Source of the DNA: Lucinisca nassula
Taxonomy: Eukaryota > Mollusca > Bivalvia > Lucinida > Lucinidae
Assembly (NCBI GenBank): GCA_963580285.1
Contig: CAUZLF010000216.1
Coordinates: 62,001 to 126,000, forward strand
Direction of reading: 5' to 3'
Length of the DNA: 64,000 nucleotides
In this document: one piece after another, positions 22,911 to 34,457 of the stretch
How positions within the stretch are numbered: the first letter of the stretch is position 1
Layout of the letters: every line of letters starts with the position of its first letter
Program-made: the position numbers and the translations under genes
The notes under the pieces: model-generated
The model's database searches: none
What the model saw: only the letters and a program-made list of their open reading frames with translations
Told to the model about the DNA's origin: nothing

Positions 22911-23143
22911 GGGGGAATGGGAACACCTCGCAGGATTTTTCCACCATTTTTCAAAGGGAGAAAACTTTCTGTTCACACTTTTCTATAGACTCAGTCCCAC
23001 CAAAAAAGGGGTCTACTCTTAAAGGAAAGAATTTGCTCCTCAGGAGCAAATTCTTTCCTTTAAGAGTTGACCCCTATTGACATGGGAGGCAAAAACATAT
23101 TTGCAGGAGTTGCCTCCCCTGAAGGTGTATCCATTCCCCTTAA
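22911..23143. mobile_element. TTAA MITE family 9, copy 1
   Basis: GGGGGAATGGGAACACCT to GGTGTATCCATTCCCCTTAA, with centre palindrome AAAGAATTTGCTCCTCAGGA. Family copies: 39146-39382, 41943-42184, 53095-53280. Confidence 0.82.
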
Positions 23144-23536
23144 ATCAGTATAAAATGGAAATAAACTGGTATAAAAACAAAATGCTAATCATGCAAAGTC
23201 ACTTTAAAATGTACATGTCACACAAAGAAAAAGCTGTTTTATACATATCACTGAAATACCCAAAAATCTATTTATAGTACTGATCATTATAACACAGTTT
23301 TAAATACGTAACCAGTCTAACCCATTGTATACTAGTGGACTCTTCCATTGCTATATGCTGGACAAGTCCATTTGTCATATAAGGAGTGTCAAGCCTATTT
23401 TTTTTGGTTTTATTCTATTTTTGACGGAAAACTTTGATAGCAAATAGTGCAGGCCCCCACAGAAAGCGGCGTCTGATCTGGGCCTGCACTGCTTGCCAAG
23501 GTAGCCCTTTAGGTGTTTCCCGCATGCAATGGATTA
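23144..23536. other. Mostly unassigned; one hairpin core
   Basis: A hairpin GCAAATAGTGCAGGCCC...GGGCCTGCACTGCTTGCC at 23441-23501 lacks most of its tip. No gene seen. Confidence 0.5.
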
Positions 23537-23948
23537 GAGAAGGATCCCAAAAATGCTTAGATTATCTAGAAAAATGACCATAAATGGTCATTTTTTCTGC
23601 ATAATCTGTATCTTTTTGTTTGCATATAAGACAGTTGTTTAACAAACACAGTTTCTGCTTTGGACCACAACAACAGTCTAGTGTCCCCTATGCAGGCGCT
23701 CAGTAAGATTGGATCTTTTACTTTTTTTTGATCAGTATAGTTTTCTCAAAAGCCCCTAGTTTATGAGTAACTTAACCACTACACCAAGGAGGCTTCATTG
23801 GCCCCATTATGCGCACATAACAACAGGTAAGTTAAGTATTTTGTAATAATTGAAGGATAGTTTTCCTTATTTCTCCATATAAACCTATGTTGTGGGTATT
23901 CATTAGAACCGCCTCGGCGAGGCGGTTCTAATGAATACCCACAACATA
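23537..23948. repeat. Partial MITE family 6 and palindrome family 8
   Basis: 23537-23682 has the AAAATGACCATAAATGGTCA centre. 23882-23948 is the hairpin GTTGTGGGTATTCATTAGAA...AATGAATACCCACAAC with tip CCGCCTCGGCGAGGCGG, a perfect stem of about 30 bp. Confidence 0.75.
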
Positions 23949-24262
23949 GATTTTTATTGAGAACTGACAAAAACTATCCTTCAGTTATCACAAAATACTT
24001 AATTTTATCTGTTGCTATGTGCAGCACATTAATTGCTGGTCTTATGTTCAAGTCTCTAGCTGGCCACAAAACTTCTGTAGAGGACATGGTCATTCTTCCT
24101 GAACCCCAGATCCAAGGAAGGCAGTTGTCAATTACCAAGAAAAATACAGTGAAATTTCGATGGCTGATTTTAACAAGACAGGTTTCAGCTTGCTCTCGAG
24201 CCCTAGGAAACAGTTCTCATAAATGCCCAAGATAATTTACGGAGAATTTTCTTAATTTATCT

Positions 24263-24974
24263 TAACCCATAAAATGCCAATCACGACCATTGTCGTCTGC
24301 TTTGCCGTCTGCCAGTTACCTTAAAAGTAAATTTTTGCAAACAGTGTGGAACCGGATCAGACTGATCTGGGTCCACACTGTTTGCCTTATGCAAAAATAT
24401 TTTTAAAAAGTTTGCAAAAAAACAAACAAACTAGAAATGCGTTCATAGGACACGGATGCCCCCGCCTGAAAATATGTCTATGTTTGTATTCATCCATAGA
24501 AAGTTATTGACTGTGTTTTAAGTTTTGGACCCTTTTTTCACATTTGACCTCTAAGTATGACCTTGACCTTGGAGGTAAGGACCTTGTTTTTTTGTGAGGC
24601 AGATTGTCTCATGATGGCCAACATTTCTGCCAAGTAATTTCAAAATCCATCCGGAGATAAGCAATTTATTGACTGCGTTTAAGTTTCAGACCCTTTTTTT
24701 ACCTTTGACCTCTAAGTATGACCTTGACCTTGGAGGTACGGACCTGGGTTTTGCACGTGACATGTCGTCTCATGATGGGTAACATTTTAAAATCCATCAA
24801 GAACTAAGGAAGTTGTTGACCGCGTTTAAGTTTTGGACGCACAGACGGATGGACAGGGGCAACGCTATATGCCCTTTCCACCATTCTTTGAATGGCGGGG
24901 GCATAAAAACACGACATAAGCAGACAACATTTTGAGATGTAGTTTTTTCTCATTGTCTAAAGTATTAAAAATGT
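24263..24974. mobile_element. MITE family 2 copy split by a tandem-array element
   Basis: TTAACCCATAAAATGCCAAT (24263) and hairpin 24336-24388 are separated from ACGACATAAGCAGACAACAT by the insertion at 24429-24907. Confidence 0.8.
24429..24907 (-). mobile_element. Tandem-array element, inverse relative of 17505-18329
   Basis: Begins AACTAGAAATGCGTTCATAG, has two to three ~170-bp units, and ends ACCATTCTTTGAATGGCGGG GGCATA. It uses the same terminal motifs as 17505-18329 but has lost the GTCC tract except for GGACGCACAGACGGATGGAC. Confidence 0.83.
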
Positions 24975-25064
24975 ATGCTGTATGTACTCATTAGAATCGC
25001 CTCCATGAGGCCATTCTAAAGTGTACAATTAACATGCATTTTTTTTTTGTTGTTTGGTATTACA

Positions 25065-25262
25065 GCCTTTTCAATAATATTTCACTTATTTCAAGCTGAT
25101 TGTTAATCAAATGTGGTCAAAAACAAGAGTATCTGGAGCAAAACAGCTTGACCTTCTGTTGCTGAGCTTGGAATCTCGTGTGGCCTGAGCAGGGCTCGAA
25201 CCCACAGCGAGAAACCTTATGATTAAGAGACAGGGCTCTTACCCATGAGGCTAGAGGCCTGT
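25065..25262 (-). mobile_element. SINE family 4 (tRNA-headed)
   Basis: On the minus strand it has CCTCTAGCCTCATGGGTAAG and B-box-like GGGTTCGAGCCCTGC. The body ends AGTGAAATATTATTGAAAAG. Other copies: 26936-27147, 38248-38370, 42268-42414, 56745-56885. Confidence 0.75.
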
Positions 25263-25348
25263 CATGACATACATTTATTGTAAGGAAAATCAGAAAGATA
25301 TTTATATTATGATTAATCCTCACTGGCCTGAACTCAGAAGCAGGTACA

Positions 25349-25790
25349 GAGGGCCCTCCTTATAACGACAGTTTTTGAGCCCCGCCAAGCGAATTTGTGT
25401 CTTCGAGCATTCTGTCATGACATATTTTAACTGCGCATGCCCAGCCATTCAGTGGGGCCAGGGATATGGCTTTCTATCTGAAGGTGCCTCTTGATTCACT
25501 GCTTGTATGAGCGAGCAGCGAAGGTTCTGGCGAGACTGCGGGAATGCGAGGCTCGCCTGAACCTTCGCTGCTCGCATAGGCTATAAGTACCAAAATCGCT
25601 TGACGGGGCCAATTTATTTTCCTTACACCTTGCTGTTATAAAGATTTTGCAGTTACAAAGAATCACAATAAGGTGTCGTATGATGTGGTAATAAAGAATT
25701 TTTTCACCTCAGTCACTTCAAGAAACAAATGTTGTGGACATTCGTTAGAATCGCCTCGCGATTCTAACGAACGTCCACAACATTTTTTTT
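25349..25790. repeat. Foldback remnants (GTTATAACG type and palindrome family 8)
   Basis: ACAGAGGGCCCTCCTTATAACGACAG resembles the ends at 34532. It is followed by the palindrome GAGCAGCGAAGGTTCTGGCG...GAACCTTCGCTGCTC (25511-25578) and by ATTCGTTAGAATCGCCTCGC-type arms (25739-25820). Confidence 0.55.
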
Positions 25791-26279
25791 TCTCCAAGAA
25801 AGCCATTCTAACGAATGGCCACATATTTATTTTTCTTGATTCTTGGATTAATGAATCTATAGTCTCAACTATCTTCATTGAGTTTCGTCTATGAATGACC
25901 AGGAACAATGAAAGAGGATTAATGACTGGCTGAAAATGACCTTAACTGTGTTGACAGGGCTGTAAATCTCAAAAATCATGTCACAACAAATGAACACATG
26001 TATGTCACAGCTTATAAAAGCAACCTCAGAAATTCACAATATGCATTTTATGCTATAACAGACACAACTATCTACTCTTTACAAAGGCACAAACTTTCAG
26101 CTTATATAAATACATGTACAATAAATATTAATGGTCATATACTGTACATAATTATGCGTATGTAGACAACATCAATCAGGAAGAACAAGAGATTCTATTG
26201 ATAATGATGAGAATGATGAAAATGATTTTCATGAAACATTTCACAAGATGAACATTGTCATATGCCACCATAATTTTTA
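25791..26279. other. No gene seen
   Basis: Contains a 50-bp scrap of SINE-like family 5 (AAAATGACCTTAACTGTGTT at 25933) and a purine-rich GATGAGAATGATGAAAATGA stretch (26203-26222). Nothing else. Confidence 0.45.
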
Positions 26280-26746
26280 CAAAATGAATAACATGCCAAT
26301 CATGACAATTGCCGTCTGCTTTGTCATCTGCCTGTTATTTTTAAAGTCATTTTTTGCAAACAATGTGGACCCAGATCAGACTGCTCCTGTAGGAGCAGTC
26401 CGATCTGGGCCCACACTGTTTGTCTGTATGCAAAAACATTTTTTAAAAGTTTGCAAGAAAAAACTCAGCAGACGACATAAGCAGACTACATTTTCAGGTG
26501 TCTTAAGGGTTAAAATTACACCACAACCTTTTTATAACATTACTGTTGGGGTCCCAAGCAAAGACTGTTTAAGATAAACATCCATATTATATCCAAACAA
26601 AAATGTACAGATTATATAGAAACATGACCATATATGGCCAACAGTCTATATAATGATCTTTACATTTTTTTGGGATCCATCTTTAATCCACGTTGTATCT
26701 AAAACACTATTATAATGAGCAGTGCTAAAAAGAGTTTGGGGTGTAT
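26280..26746. mobile_element. MITE family 2 copy followed by MITE family 6 copy
   Basis: 26280-26513 carries hairpin 26356-26423 (stem GCAAACAATGTGGACCCAGA, tip GACTGCTCCTGTAGGAGCAG). 26514-26746 begins AAATTACACCACAACC and ends GGGGTGTATTG. They adjoin at GGGTTAAAATTACACC. Confidence 0.8.
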
Positions 26747-26935
26747 TGTCATTTCAGAAGGCGAAGACACTAATATTTTTGCTGAGGAAAATGTGAGTAG
26801 CTTTGGCACTGCAAACACTACTCATGTTTTTTAGCAAAAACACCACAAGATATAGCACTTGCTAATAGTTTGACCACTAACAAGTCAGTAAAGGTAATGA
26901 TGCTTTGAACAAGTGGTTGATTTCATTTTTATAGA

Positions 26936-27147
26936 CCTTTCAAGATTATTTCACTTATTTCGAGCCAATCGATAATCTGAGGTGGACAAAAACCGGAGTA
27001 CTCGGAGAAAAACCATGTGACCTTCCAATGCAGAAATGCTGAACTTGGTGTCTCACATGTGATGCAAGAGATGGTTGAACCCACAGTGGTTTGAAACCTA
27101 ATGATTTAGAGTCAGCACTCTTTATCCATTAGGCCAAGGAGGGCCAT
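26936..27147 (-). mobile_element. SINE family 4, copy 2
   Basis: The minus strand begins GGCCCTCCTTGGCCTAATGG ATAAAG, a tRNA-Arg/Lys-like A box, with B-box-like GGGTTCAACC. Confidence 0.78.
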
Positions 27148-28180
27148 TTTGAACAAATGGGCCCAGGAATTTTTTTCTTGATATATTTTTGCTTTCCAGA
27201 AAATTCAACACCTATTGAAAAAGGAGGTTTGCAGTAAAAGAAAAGAATTAGCTTCATTGGAGCAGATTCTTTGCTTTGACCTTTAACACTCTCTAGGCGA
27301 ATTCAGCAGACAACAAATTAACATTTTCCTTATTTTTCCCTGAAAACAGGTTTTGACAATGGAGACAATTTTCATGGAATGCCAAATCCTGTTTTCCTGG
27401 GAAAATAAGAAAAATATTTCAAACTGCTGTCTGCTAAAAAAATACCCAGCATGCAGAGTTTATTGATAAAGGAGGCATGGTTCTACAGTATAGAAAAAAT
27501 ACAACTTATCTGTCATCTGCTGATATTGTCAACAGCACATTAAAAGGTCAAATTTTATAAAGTGATCCTAAAATGAAAATCACATGCAAAAATTAGTTTT
27601 CACACAAAAAAAAAAATCAATTATCACAATCGCACAAGAGATTCACAACTAAATGTACAAAGAATAAACATGTATAATAATGAATAAAAATGATGACATT
27701 ATGCAAGGCCAGGTGAAGTGATTTGGCAAGTATTAAAATGCACTTTATCCAGCAAGCACTTTCAATTTCAAATTGACAAATTCACAACATAAATGATGTC
27801 ATTTACAGCAAATGGATAAAGAAGATTTTTGTTTTATAGACAATAAAAGAAAACAGATGTAACAAGGACAAGGGAGGGTACTTGTTAGAATCGCCATGTT
27901 TAGGCAACATACCTTTTTATGGAGAAATGAGAAACATTATTATATACCCATAAAATGTCCCGCTTACTTTCTAAAGAAGTTACCGGTCAATATTTTTCCA
28001 TATTGCCCGTAGTCAAGTTCATATTGCCCGTAGATAAGCAGTCACGTTCACAACAGAATTACTTTCAAATTTGTCCATTTCAATACTAAAATTCGGCAGC
28101 CATCTTGTCGTGCGTATCGACTGAATGAATGTAAAACAAAACGAATATAGGTTCTGACAAAGTGCATAAACCGTATTTTA
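27148..28180. other. No gene; one foldback
   Basis: 27293-27455 is an imperfect foldback (GCGAATTCAGCAGACAAC...CTGCTGTCTGCTAA with AGGTTTTGACAATGGAGACA in the loop) that recurs at 48535-48735. The remainder is unassigned AT-rich DNA. Confidence 0.5.
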
Positions 28181-28514
28181 TGCTGTCAAATATGACCTAC
28201 CTGCAATCTGTTTTCAATACTTTCTTCTAAGAAATCAGGAGTATTTTCAAAGAAATCTAACCGACGCTTCGGGAAAAATGGCGTCCTGTGTTGGGAAACG
28301 TCAATGTTTTTAATGACGTCACATCCACCAACATTAACGTCGTCTTCACTTTGGCGCCGTTGGGCGTGGTTTTTCAACGTGTAGGGAGACACTTAACGAC
28401 CGTCATTATTTTCCATTTCAAACCACTTAAAGATGTATTATCTGATTTTACTTTCAGAAACTCATACCAGGCAATCCTAAATTCTAGCCGACATTTGAAA
28501 TTTTGGGTATATAA

Positions 28515-28646
28515 TAAAAAGGTTATTGACTTTATATTGTGAAATATGCGGCACTTGTCATATGGCGAAGACGCACTGGCAAGCTCGTGCGTCCTTCGCC
28601 ATATGAACTCATGCCGCATATTTCACAATATAAAGTCAATAACCTA
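28515..28646. repeat. Long perfect-looking palindrome
   Basis: Arms of about 60 bp: GGTTATTGACTTTATATTGT...CATATGGCGAAG versus CTTCGCCATATGA...ACAATATAAAGTCAATAACC, around ACGCACTGGCAAGCTCGTGCGT. It is part of a larger repeat starting near 28160. Confidence 0.85.
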
Positions 28647-28712
28647 TAATTATTCCTTAATATCCCTGTAACAAGGAAAATAAAATAATAAATTTCCTTA
28701 CTTCTCGTTAGA

Positions 28713-29024
28713 GTTTGTTTGTTTGTATTGGAGTTTAAAGGCCCAGTCAACACTATTTTAGGTCATTTTTGAGCTGGTCAGTTTACCTATCCACACTTTT
28801 CCTGGGCAGGCTTATATGTTAGTGTTAAACCAGTACAGTGCATATTCTTTCGCCAGAAACTGACAACTGCCCTTCTTGAATCCGCTGAAGGGAGAGAATG
28901 ACTGTAGAAAAAATTTCATGATCAATCTCCATGAAAGAATTATTTCGACCCCGGCAGTTATTTGAACCCACGTTCTCCTGATCACCAGTCAGACGCACAT
29001 CGACTGAGCTACGGAGGCCGGTAC
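28713..29024 (-). mobile_element. SINE family 2, full-length copy
   Basis: The (GTTT)n tail at the left and GAGCTACGGAGGCCGG at the right give, on the minus strand, a complete tRNA-headed element with A box TAGCTCAGTCGATG and B box GGGTTCAAATAA. Confidence 0.85.
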
Positions 29025-29224
29025 TAGATACAAGTAGTTCTAGCTACTGTTGGTTTATCACAGCCACAGGTAAGGAGATTCAATCTGTATAATTTAGGGA
29101 CATATTTTGGATCTTCTAATAAATGATGTCATGTTCGTACACATTAGAATCACCTCAATGAGGCATTTTTAATGAGTACACAGAACATACATTTTCATGA
29201 TGAAATAAGAAAAACTCCCCAAAT

Positions 29225-29480
29225 ATCTGTTAACTAGAGCTATCCGTCATGTTATCAAGTCTGTGTAATGAACACCCTTCTAAACCCCACTTTATATTAA
29301 AGAAAACTAGGGTTTATGGGGTGAACATTATTTTTATTATTTCTGCTCCAAGACAAAGTGTTGTGGGTACTCGTTAGAACCACCTCAATGAGGCGGTTCT
29401 AACCAGCACCCAAAACCTATGTTTAGTGTATAAATAAAGAAGTTATGAAAATTTTGTCAAGAAAAATTACCTTTTTTGAG
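29225..29480. repeat. Compound palindromic repeat
   Basis: ACCCTTCTAAACCCCACTTT / AAACTAGGGTTTATGGGGT foldback followed by a family 8 hairpin (29355-29415). The same pair of foldbacks in the same order is at 39965-40235, and reversed at 33965-34110. Confidence 0.75.
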
Positions 29481-30294
29481 GTATGAAAGAATGCACTGTT
29501 ATCGTAATGAGAAGACTTTCTCAGGGACCAAAAAGTTTGAATCAGACATGGTAAATGAGAAATCAGTGTTAAGCCTTTGATTTTTTGCTGTTTTAGGTTC
29601 ATACGGGTAGTCCTTACACTATGAATTGTGTCTCTGACTGGTTGCACTGTCCATGTCTGATCAAACAATTCTATTTCACTGATCAAACCATAATTAGCTT
29701 GTTCCCTGACACAAATGAACAAATCAAAACACTTGTTCCAATCAAACGACAGCAGTGATTGGTAAAATTCAATCTAACAACAGCAGTGATTAGTCAAATT
29801 CAATCTAACAACAAAAGTGATTGGTCAAATTCAATCTAACGACATCAGTGATTGGTCAGTTTCATATGGACAGTGATTTGAATAACAAAACCCTCACAAT
29901 ACTGAATAGTGCAATATGCTACACTCCTCCCCATTTTTCAGTGATTTGTGTTGCATAATTTCAATTGTTACCATGGATTCAGAAACTGAGTGGAGAACAA
30001 ATCAGCTGACATACCTGAAACCTGCTGATCTGGACCTTTACTGTGTTCATAAAATGTATATATTCGGGTTCAGCATGGTGAGAGTTAAAATCTTGTCATT
30101 ATTTTATAACCCAGCTTTGCCTAAGAGAAATAGGCCAGGTTCTTCTTTGGTCCAGAAAAATTACATACACTTTATTCTGCACTCCAGATACACCCAGCAG
30201 CATAAAAATTGAAGATTAAGGAAGACGCTAAGGTTGTATTATGAAAACACGTTTACCATATAATGCCGTTGATAAGCAGTGGATAACATTGTGT
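29481..30294. other. No gene; short direct repeat
   Basis: Four ~30-bp direct copies of GACAGCAGTGATTGGTAAAA-type sequence with TTCAATCTAAC (29745-29865). Otherwise unassigned. Confidence 0.55.
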
Positions 30295-33200
30295 AACAAG
30301 AGGGCCCAGAGGGCCCTGGTTTGCTCACCTGTGTGCCACTGTCTCTAGTACATTCTATTTTTAGCTGTGGTGGCCATCTTGTTCATCAGCAGAGTGATTA
30401 TAGCTCAATAGGTAGGGAGTAACATAGGCAACATTTCTGTGAAGCTTGAATCAAATTGGCCTTAGGGTTTAGGAGGGGTTCACGTTTCAAATTTACAATA
30501 TTTTTCTGTTTTTAGCTCTGGTGGCCATTTTGTTCATTGGAGCGGGATTGTTTTAGCCTTTTTGGTAGGGGTCATCTAAGCAACATTACTTCGAAGTTTG
30601 TATGAAATTGGCCCAAGGGTAGAGGAGGAATTGTCGTTTGAAGATTAATTTATATTTTTAGCTCTGGCAGCCATCTTGTTCATTGGAGTGGAATGAGTTT
30701 TTAACTATTTTGGTAGGGAGTCAAAAGGCAACATTCCTGTGAAGTTTTAAATCCAAATGGTTCAAAGGTTTAGAAGGAATTCGCATTTGAAGCAAATTTA
30801 CAATGTTTTTCTATTTTTAGTTCTTGTGACCATTTGTTAAATGTTATGCTATTTTCCTGACCTTAGCTGTTGGTGAGACTTAAGCACAAACACTCACTCC
30901 TATGAAGGAACTTATACAGTTGAACCTGCGGGGGCAACCACCTGTCTTAAGCGATTTCCTGTCTTGAACGACCGTCATGCAATACTCCCCGAGCGATTTT
31001 CAATGTTAAATTACCTGTCCTGAGCGCCCACCTGTCCAACGCGACCAACGACCACTTAAAACTTGTCCAAATTGTAAAATTTCCCTGCCGTGTGCAACCA
31101 AATAAGTTTACTGTGACACCGGATCAACCGGTGTGCCAGTACCAATTTTTATCTCTCTTCATGTTATCTTAAGAAACCAAAATTATGACACTGATTATGA
31201 CAGCTGAGGGGATTAAAATTAATTGTTTGCCAATTATAATCAATACATGCACTGATTGACGCTAATTGGATTGTTTGGCCATAACGCATGACGTGACTTA
31301 GTGTTTGAATAGGCGCGAAAAAAATACAACGAATTAACGAATTGCGACTTTTACTAGTTGGGCAAACTACATGTACCACCATGACTTGTACCGGCGTCTC
31401 GGCAAACTACCACCACGACGTGGAACATATTCGTGTAATCAATTTTTTAATTGTTTCATTTTAAAATACCTTTCTTTCCAAAATCTTTTGAATTCATAGT
31501 TTTCATACATTTAAATATCATACATTTAAATTAATAATCAGTTTTTTTGTTTCTTTTTTCATTCATAATAACCTTTTAGAAGCAATGCAATACTTTTCTG
31601 TAGATAAATGCATATATTTAAAAAATGATGTCATAAATTGCATAGTGTGATTTAAAAAAAAAAGAAAGAAAAAAAATCTTGATTTATCCTCCCTGCCTTA
31701 AGAGACCACCTGTCTTGGGAGACCACTTTTTGTTTTTCCCAAAGGTGGTCTCTCAAGACAGGTTTGACTGTATGCCAACTATGAAGGCTGTATCTTAAAT
31801 GCTTAAAAAGTTATAACAAAGCAGGTCAAGGTCATGGGTCAAAAGTTTTGAATGGTTGAGAAAACAGTGTCACAAGGAACATACATGCCCAAATATGAAG
31901 GCTCTATCTCTAACGGTTCAAAGGTTATGACAAAATAACCTACTGATCTACTTTTTGATTTGACATGACCCATATTCGAACTTAACTGAGATATTGTATC
32001 ATTCTGAGCAAGTTTATGATGATTTGACTTAAACTGTGGCCTCTTAGAGTGTTCAAAACGTTTTTCTATGATTTGACCTGCTGACCTACTTTCTGACCTG
32101 ACATGAACCATATTCGAACTTGACCCAGATATTGTCAAGATGATCATTCTGAGCAAGTTTGGTCAGGATTGGACCAAAACTTGGGCCTCTAGTGTGTCCA
32201 CAAGGTTTTTCAACAATCTGACCTAGTGACCAACTTAATGACCAGATATGACCTATATTCAAAATTAACTGAGACATATGTCAAATGATCATTTTGAGCA
32301 AGTTTGATGCTGATCAGACCAAAACTGTGGCTTCAAGTGTGTTCAGAGGGTTTTTCTATGATTTAACCTACTGACCTACTTTTTGGACCGACATGACCCA
32401 TATTCGAACTTGACTCAGATAGTGTCAAGATGATCATTCTGGGCAAGTTTGATGATGATTGGACCTAAATTGTGGCCTCAAGTGTGTTCACAAGGTTTTT
32501 TTATGACTTGACCTACTGACCTACTTTTTGACCTGACATGACCCATATTCGAACTTGACCGAGATATTGTCAAGACTATCATTCTGAGCAAGTTTGATGA
32601 TGATTGGACCAAAACTGTGGCCTCAAGTGTGTTCCCAAGGTTTTTCTCCGTTTTGAACTACTGACCTACTTTTTGAACCCACATGGCCCATATTCAAACT
32701 TGACTCAGATATGGTGAAGATGATCATTCTGGGCAAGTTTAATGATGACCGGACCAAAACTGTGGCCTCTAGTGTGTTCACAAGGTTTTTCTATGATTTG
32801 ACCTACTGACCTACTTTGTGACCTGACATGAGCCATATTCCACCGTGACCAAGATATTATCAAGATGATGATTCTGTACAAATTTGATGATGATTGGACA
32901 TAAATTGTGGCCTCTAGTGTGTTCAGAAGATTTTTCTATGATTTGACCGACTGACCTACTTTTTGACCAGACAACACCCATATTCTAACTTGACTGAGAT
33001 ATTGTCAAGATCATCATTCTGGGCAAGTTTGATGATGATTGGACCAAAACTGTGACCTCTAGTGTCTTCACAAGGTTTTTCTATAATTTGACCTACTGAC
33101 CTACTTTTTGACCCAACATGACCCATATCCAAACTTGGCCGAGATATTTTGTGGTGGTACAAATTGTGTGCAAGTTTAGTTAAAATTAATAATAAATGAA

Positions 33201-33630
33201 ACAGCTATCATGCAGACAAGACCAAAATAGGCAATTTTTGCCCTTTCAGGGGCCGTAACTGCATAACACATGATGGGATATGGCTGGCTCAAGTAAGGAA
33301 GCCAGATCTCATGGTGGTACAAGTTGTGTGCAAGTCTGGTTAAAATCAAATCATAAATGAAGATGCTATCGTGCAGACAAGACCAAAATAGGCAATTTTT
33401 GCCCTTTCAGGGGCCGTAACTCCGTAACACATGATGGGATATGGCTGGTTCAATAAAGGAACCCAGATCTCATGGTGGTACAAGTTGTGTGCAAGTCTGA
33501 CTAAAATCAAATCATAAATGAAGATGCTATCGTGCTGACAAGAAATTGTTTGTGCACGGACAGACGCACGGACGACAGACAAAATGTGATCACAAAAGCT
33601 CCCCTTGTCACTACGTGACAGGTGAGCTAA
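30295..33630 (-). mobile_element. Large Helitron-like tandem-array element with a nested DNA-transposon remnant
   Basis: Left end ACAAGAGGGCCCAGAGGGCC and GCTCACCTG is the complement of the right end of 7349-10240; right end GTGACAGGTGAGCTAATA. It holds worn ~145-bp units (30350-30850), ~150-bp units (31900-33160, about nine) and three ~150-bp units of a third type (33150-33545, AGACAAGACCAAAATAGGCA). A mariner-like remnant is inserted at 30915-31772. Confidence 0.78.
30915..31772. mobile_element. TA-flanked DNA-transposon remnant (Tc1/mariner-like ends)
   Basis: Ends TACAGTTGAACCTG and CAGGTTTGACTGTA (14 bp, two differences), each continuing into ACCACCTGTCTTA-type sequence. No transposase frame was seen. 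It is nested in the tandem-array element. Confidence 0.75.
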
Positions 33631-34282
33631 TAAAAATCGTATGACCACTTTGGCGGGATTAAGTAATGTCATGACAACGTCCATGTCAACCATGCATTTT
33701 TGTTAAAAAAATTGTCAAATTTAAAGGCGATCAAATCCAATTTAAAATTAATGTTCATATGATAAACAGAATCTAACACCCGTGGTCACTTCATATGAAA
33801 TTTATGAAACTCGCCAAAGGATCGTTTCATAAATATTATATGAAATGACCATTCGTGTAAGATCCTCCATCTGTGAAGTGTATTAAAAATTTTATCAACA
33901 AAAAATGTAAAATTTTCAGATAAAAAATTCTGATATTTTTCATATTTCGCTCAAAACATAATTGTGGGAACTCGCTAGAACCCCCTCAACGATGTTGTTC
34001 TGTGAGTACCCACAATCTACGTTTCTGAGCAGAAACAAGAAAAATAATGAATATCCCTTTAAACCCCCATTTTACTCTATAAAAGTGGGGTTTAGGGGGG
34101 GTCAAAATTATATAAGTGTGCTATTGAGACAGTGTGATTAAATTTCCTATAGGTGAGGTAAAAACTTCAAATTATCTAAAACAACATATCTGCTTCTTTG
34201 CTTGTACTAGCCATGGTGTCTGTTCCAACATACTGCAGTCTTACAACATTCACCTCTGGTCCTAACAATTAGCACATGAATT
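33631..34282 (-). other. Presumed 3' UTR / downstream region of the RTK gene
   Basis: Follows the RTK stop codon on the minus strand. It contains a foldback (TTCATATGAAATTTATGAAAC / GTTTCATAAATATTATATGAA, about 33789-33846) and the compound palindromes at 33965-34110. I found no canonical poly(A) signal. Confidence 0.4.
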
Positions 34283-34457
34283 TCACACAAACTCTCCAGA
34301 GTTCGCTACGTCAATATTACTTTGTAATGGAGCCGTGTCACTAGTAGTCTGGTCATCACCTGTTGTCGATATGAATGACTGTATTTCCTCAGCTATCTGC
34401 TGGAATGTTGGTCGTTCAGTAGGATCTTGGGCCCAGCAGCGTAACATGAGTTCATAG
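34283..34457 (-). CDS. RTK exon i: kinase C-terminus and stop
   Basis: 175 bp including the TGA at 34283-34285, acceptor tttcag at 34458-34460. It encodes YELMLRCWAQDPTERPTFQQ and then a Ser/Thr/Asp-rich tail ending SGEFV. No tyrosine follows the kinase domain, so a Met-type C-terminal docking site is missing. Confidence 0.88.

Noticed and set aside
28186..28392. 68-codon minus-strand frame that could be a first exon ending at a CAG|GTAGGT donor
   Set aside because: It lies within a foldback repeat region, matches no family I recognise, and has no downstream exon partner that I could find.
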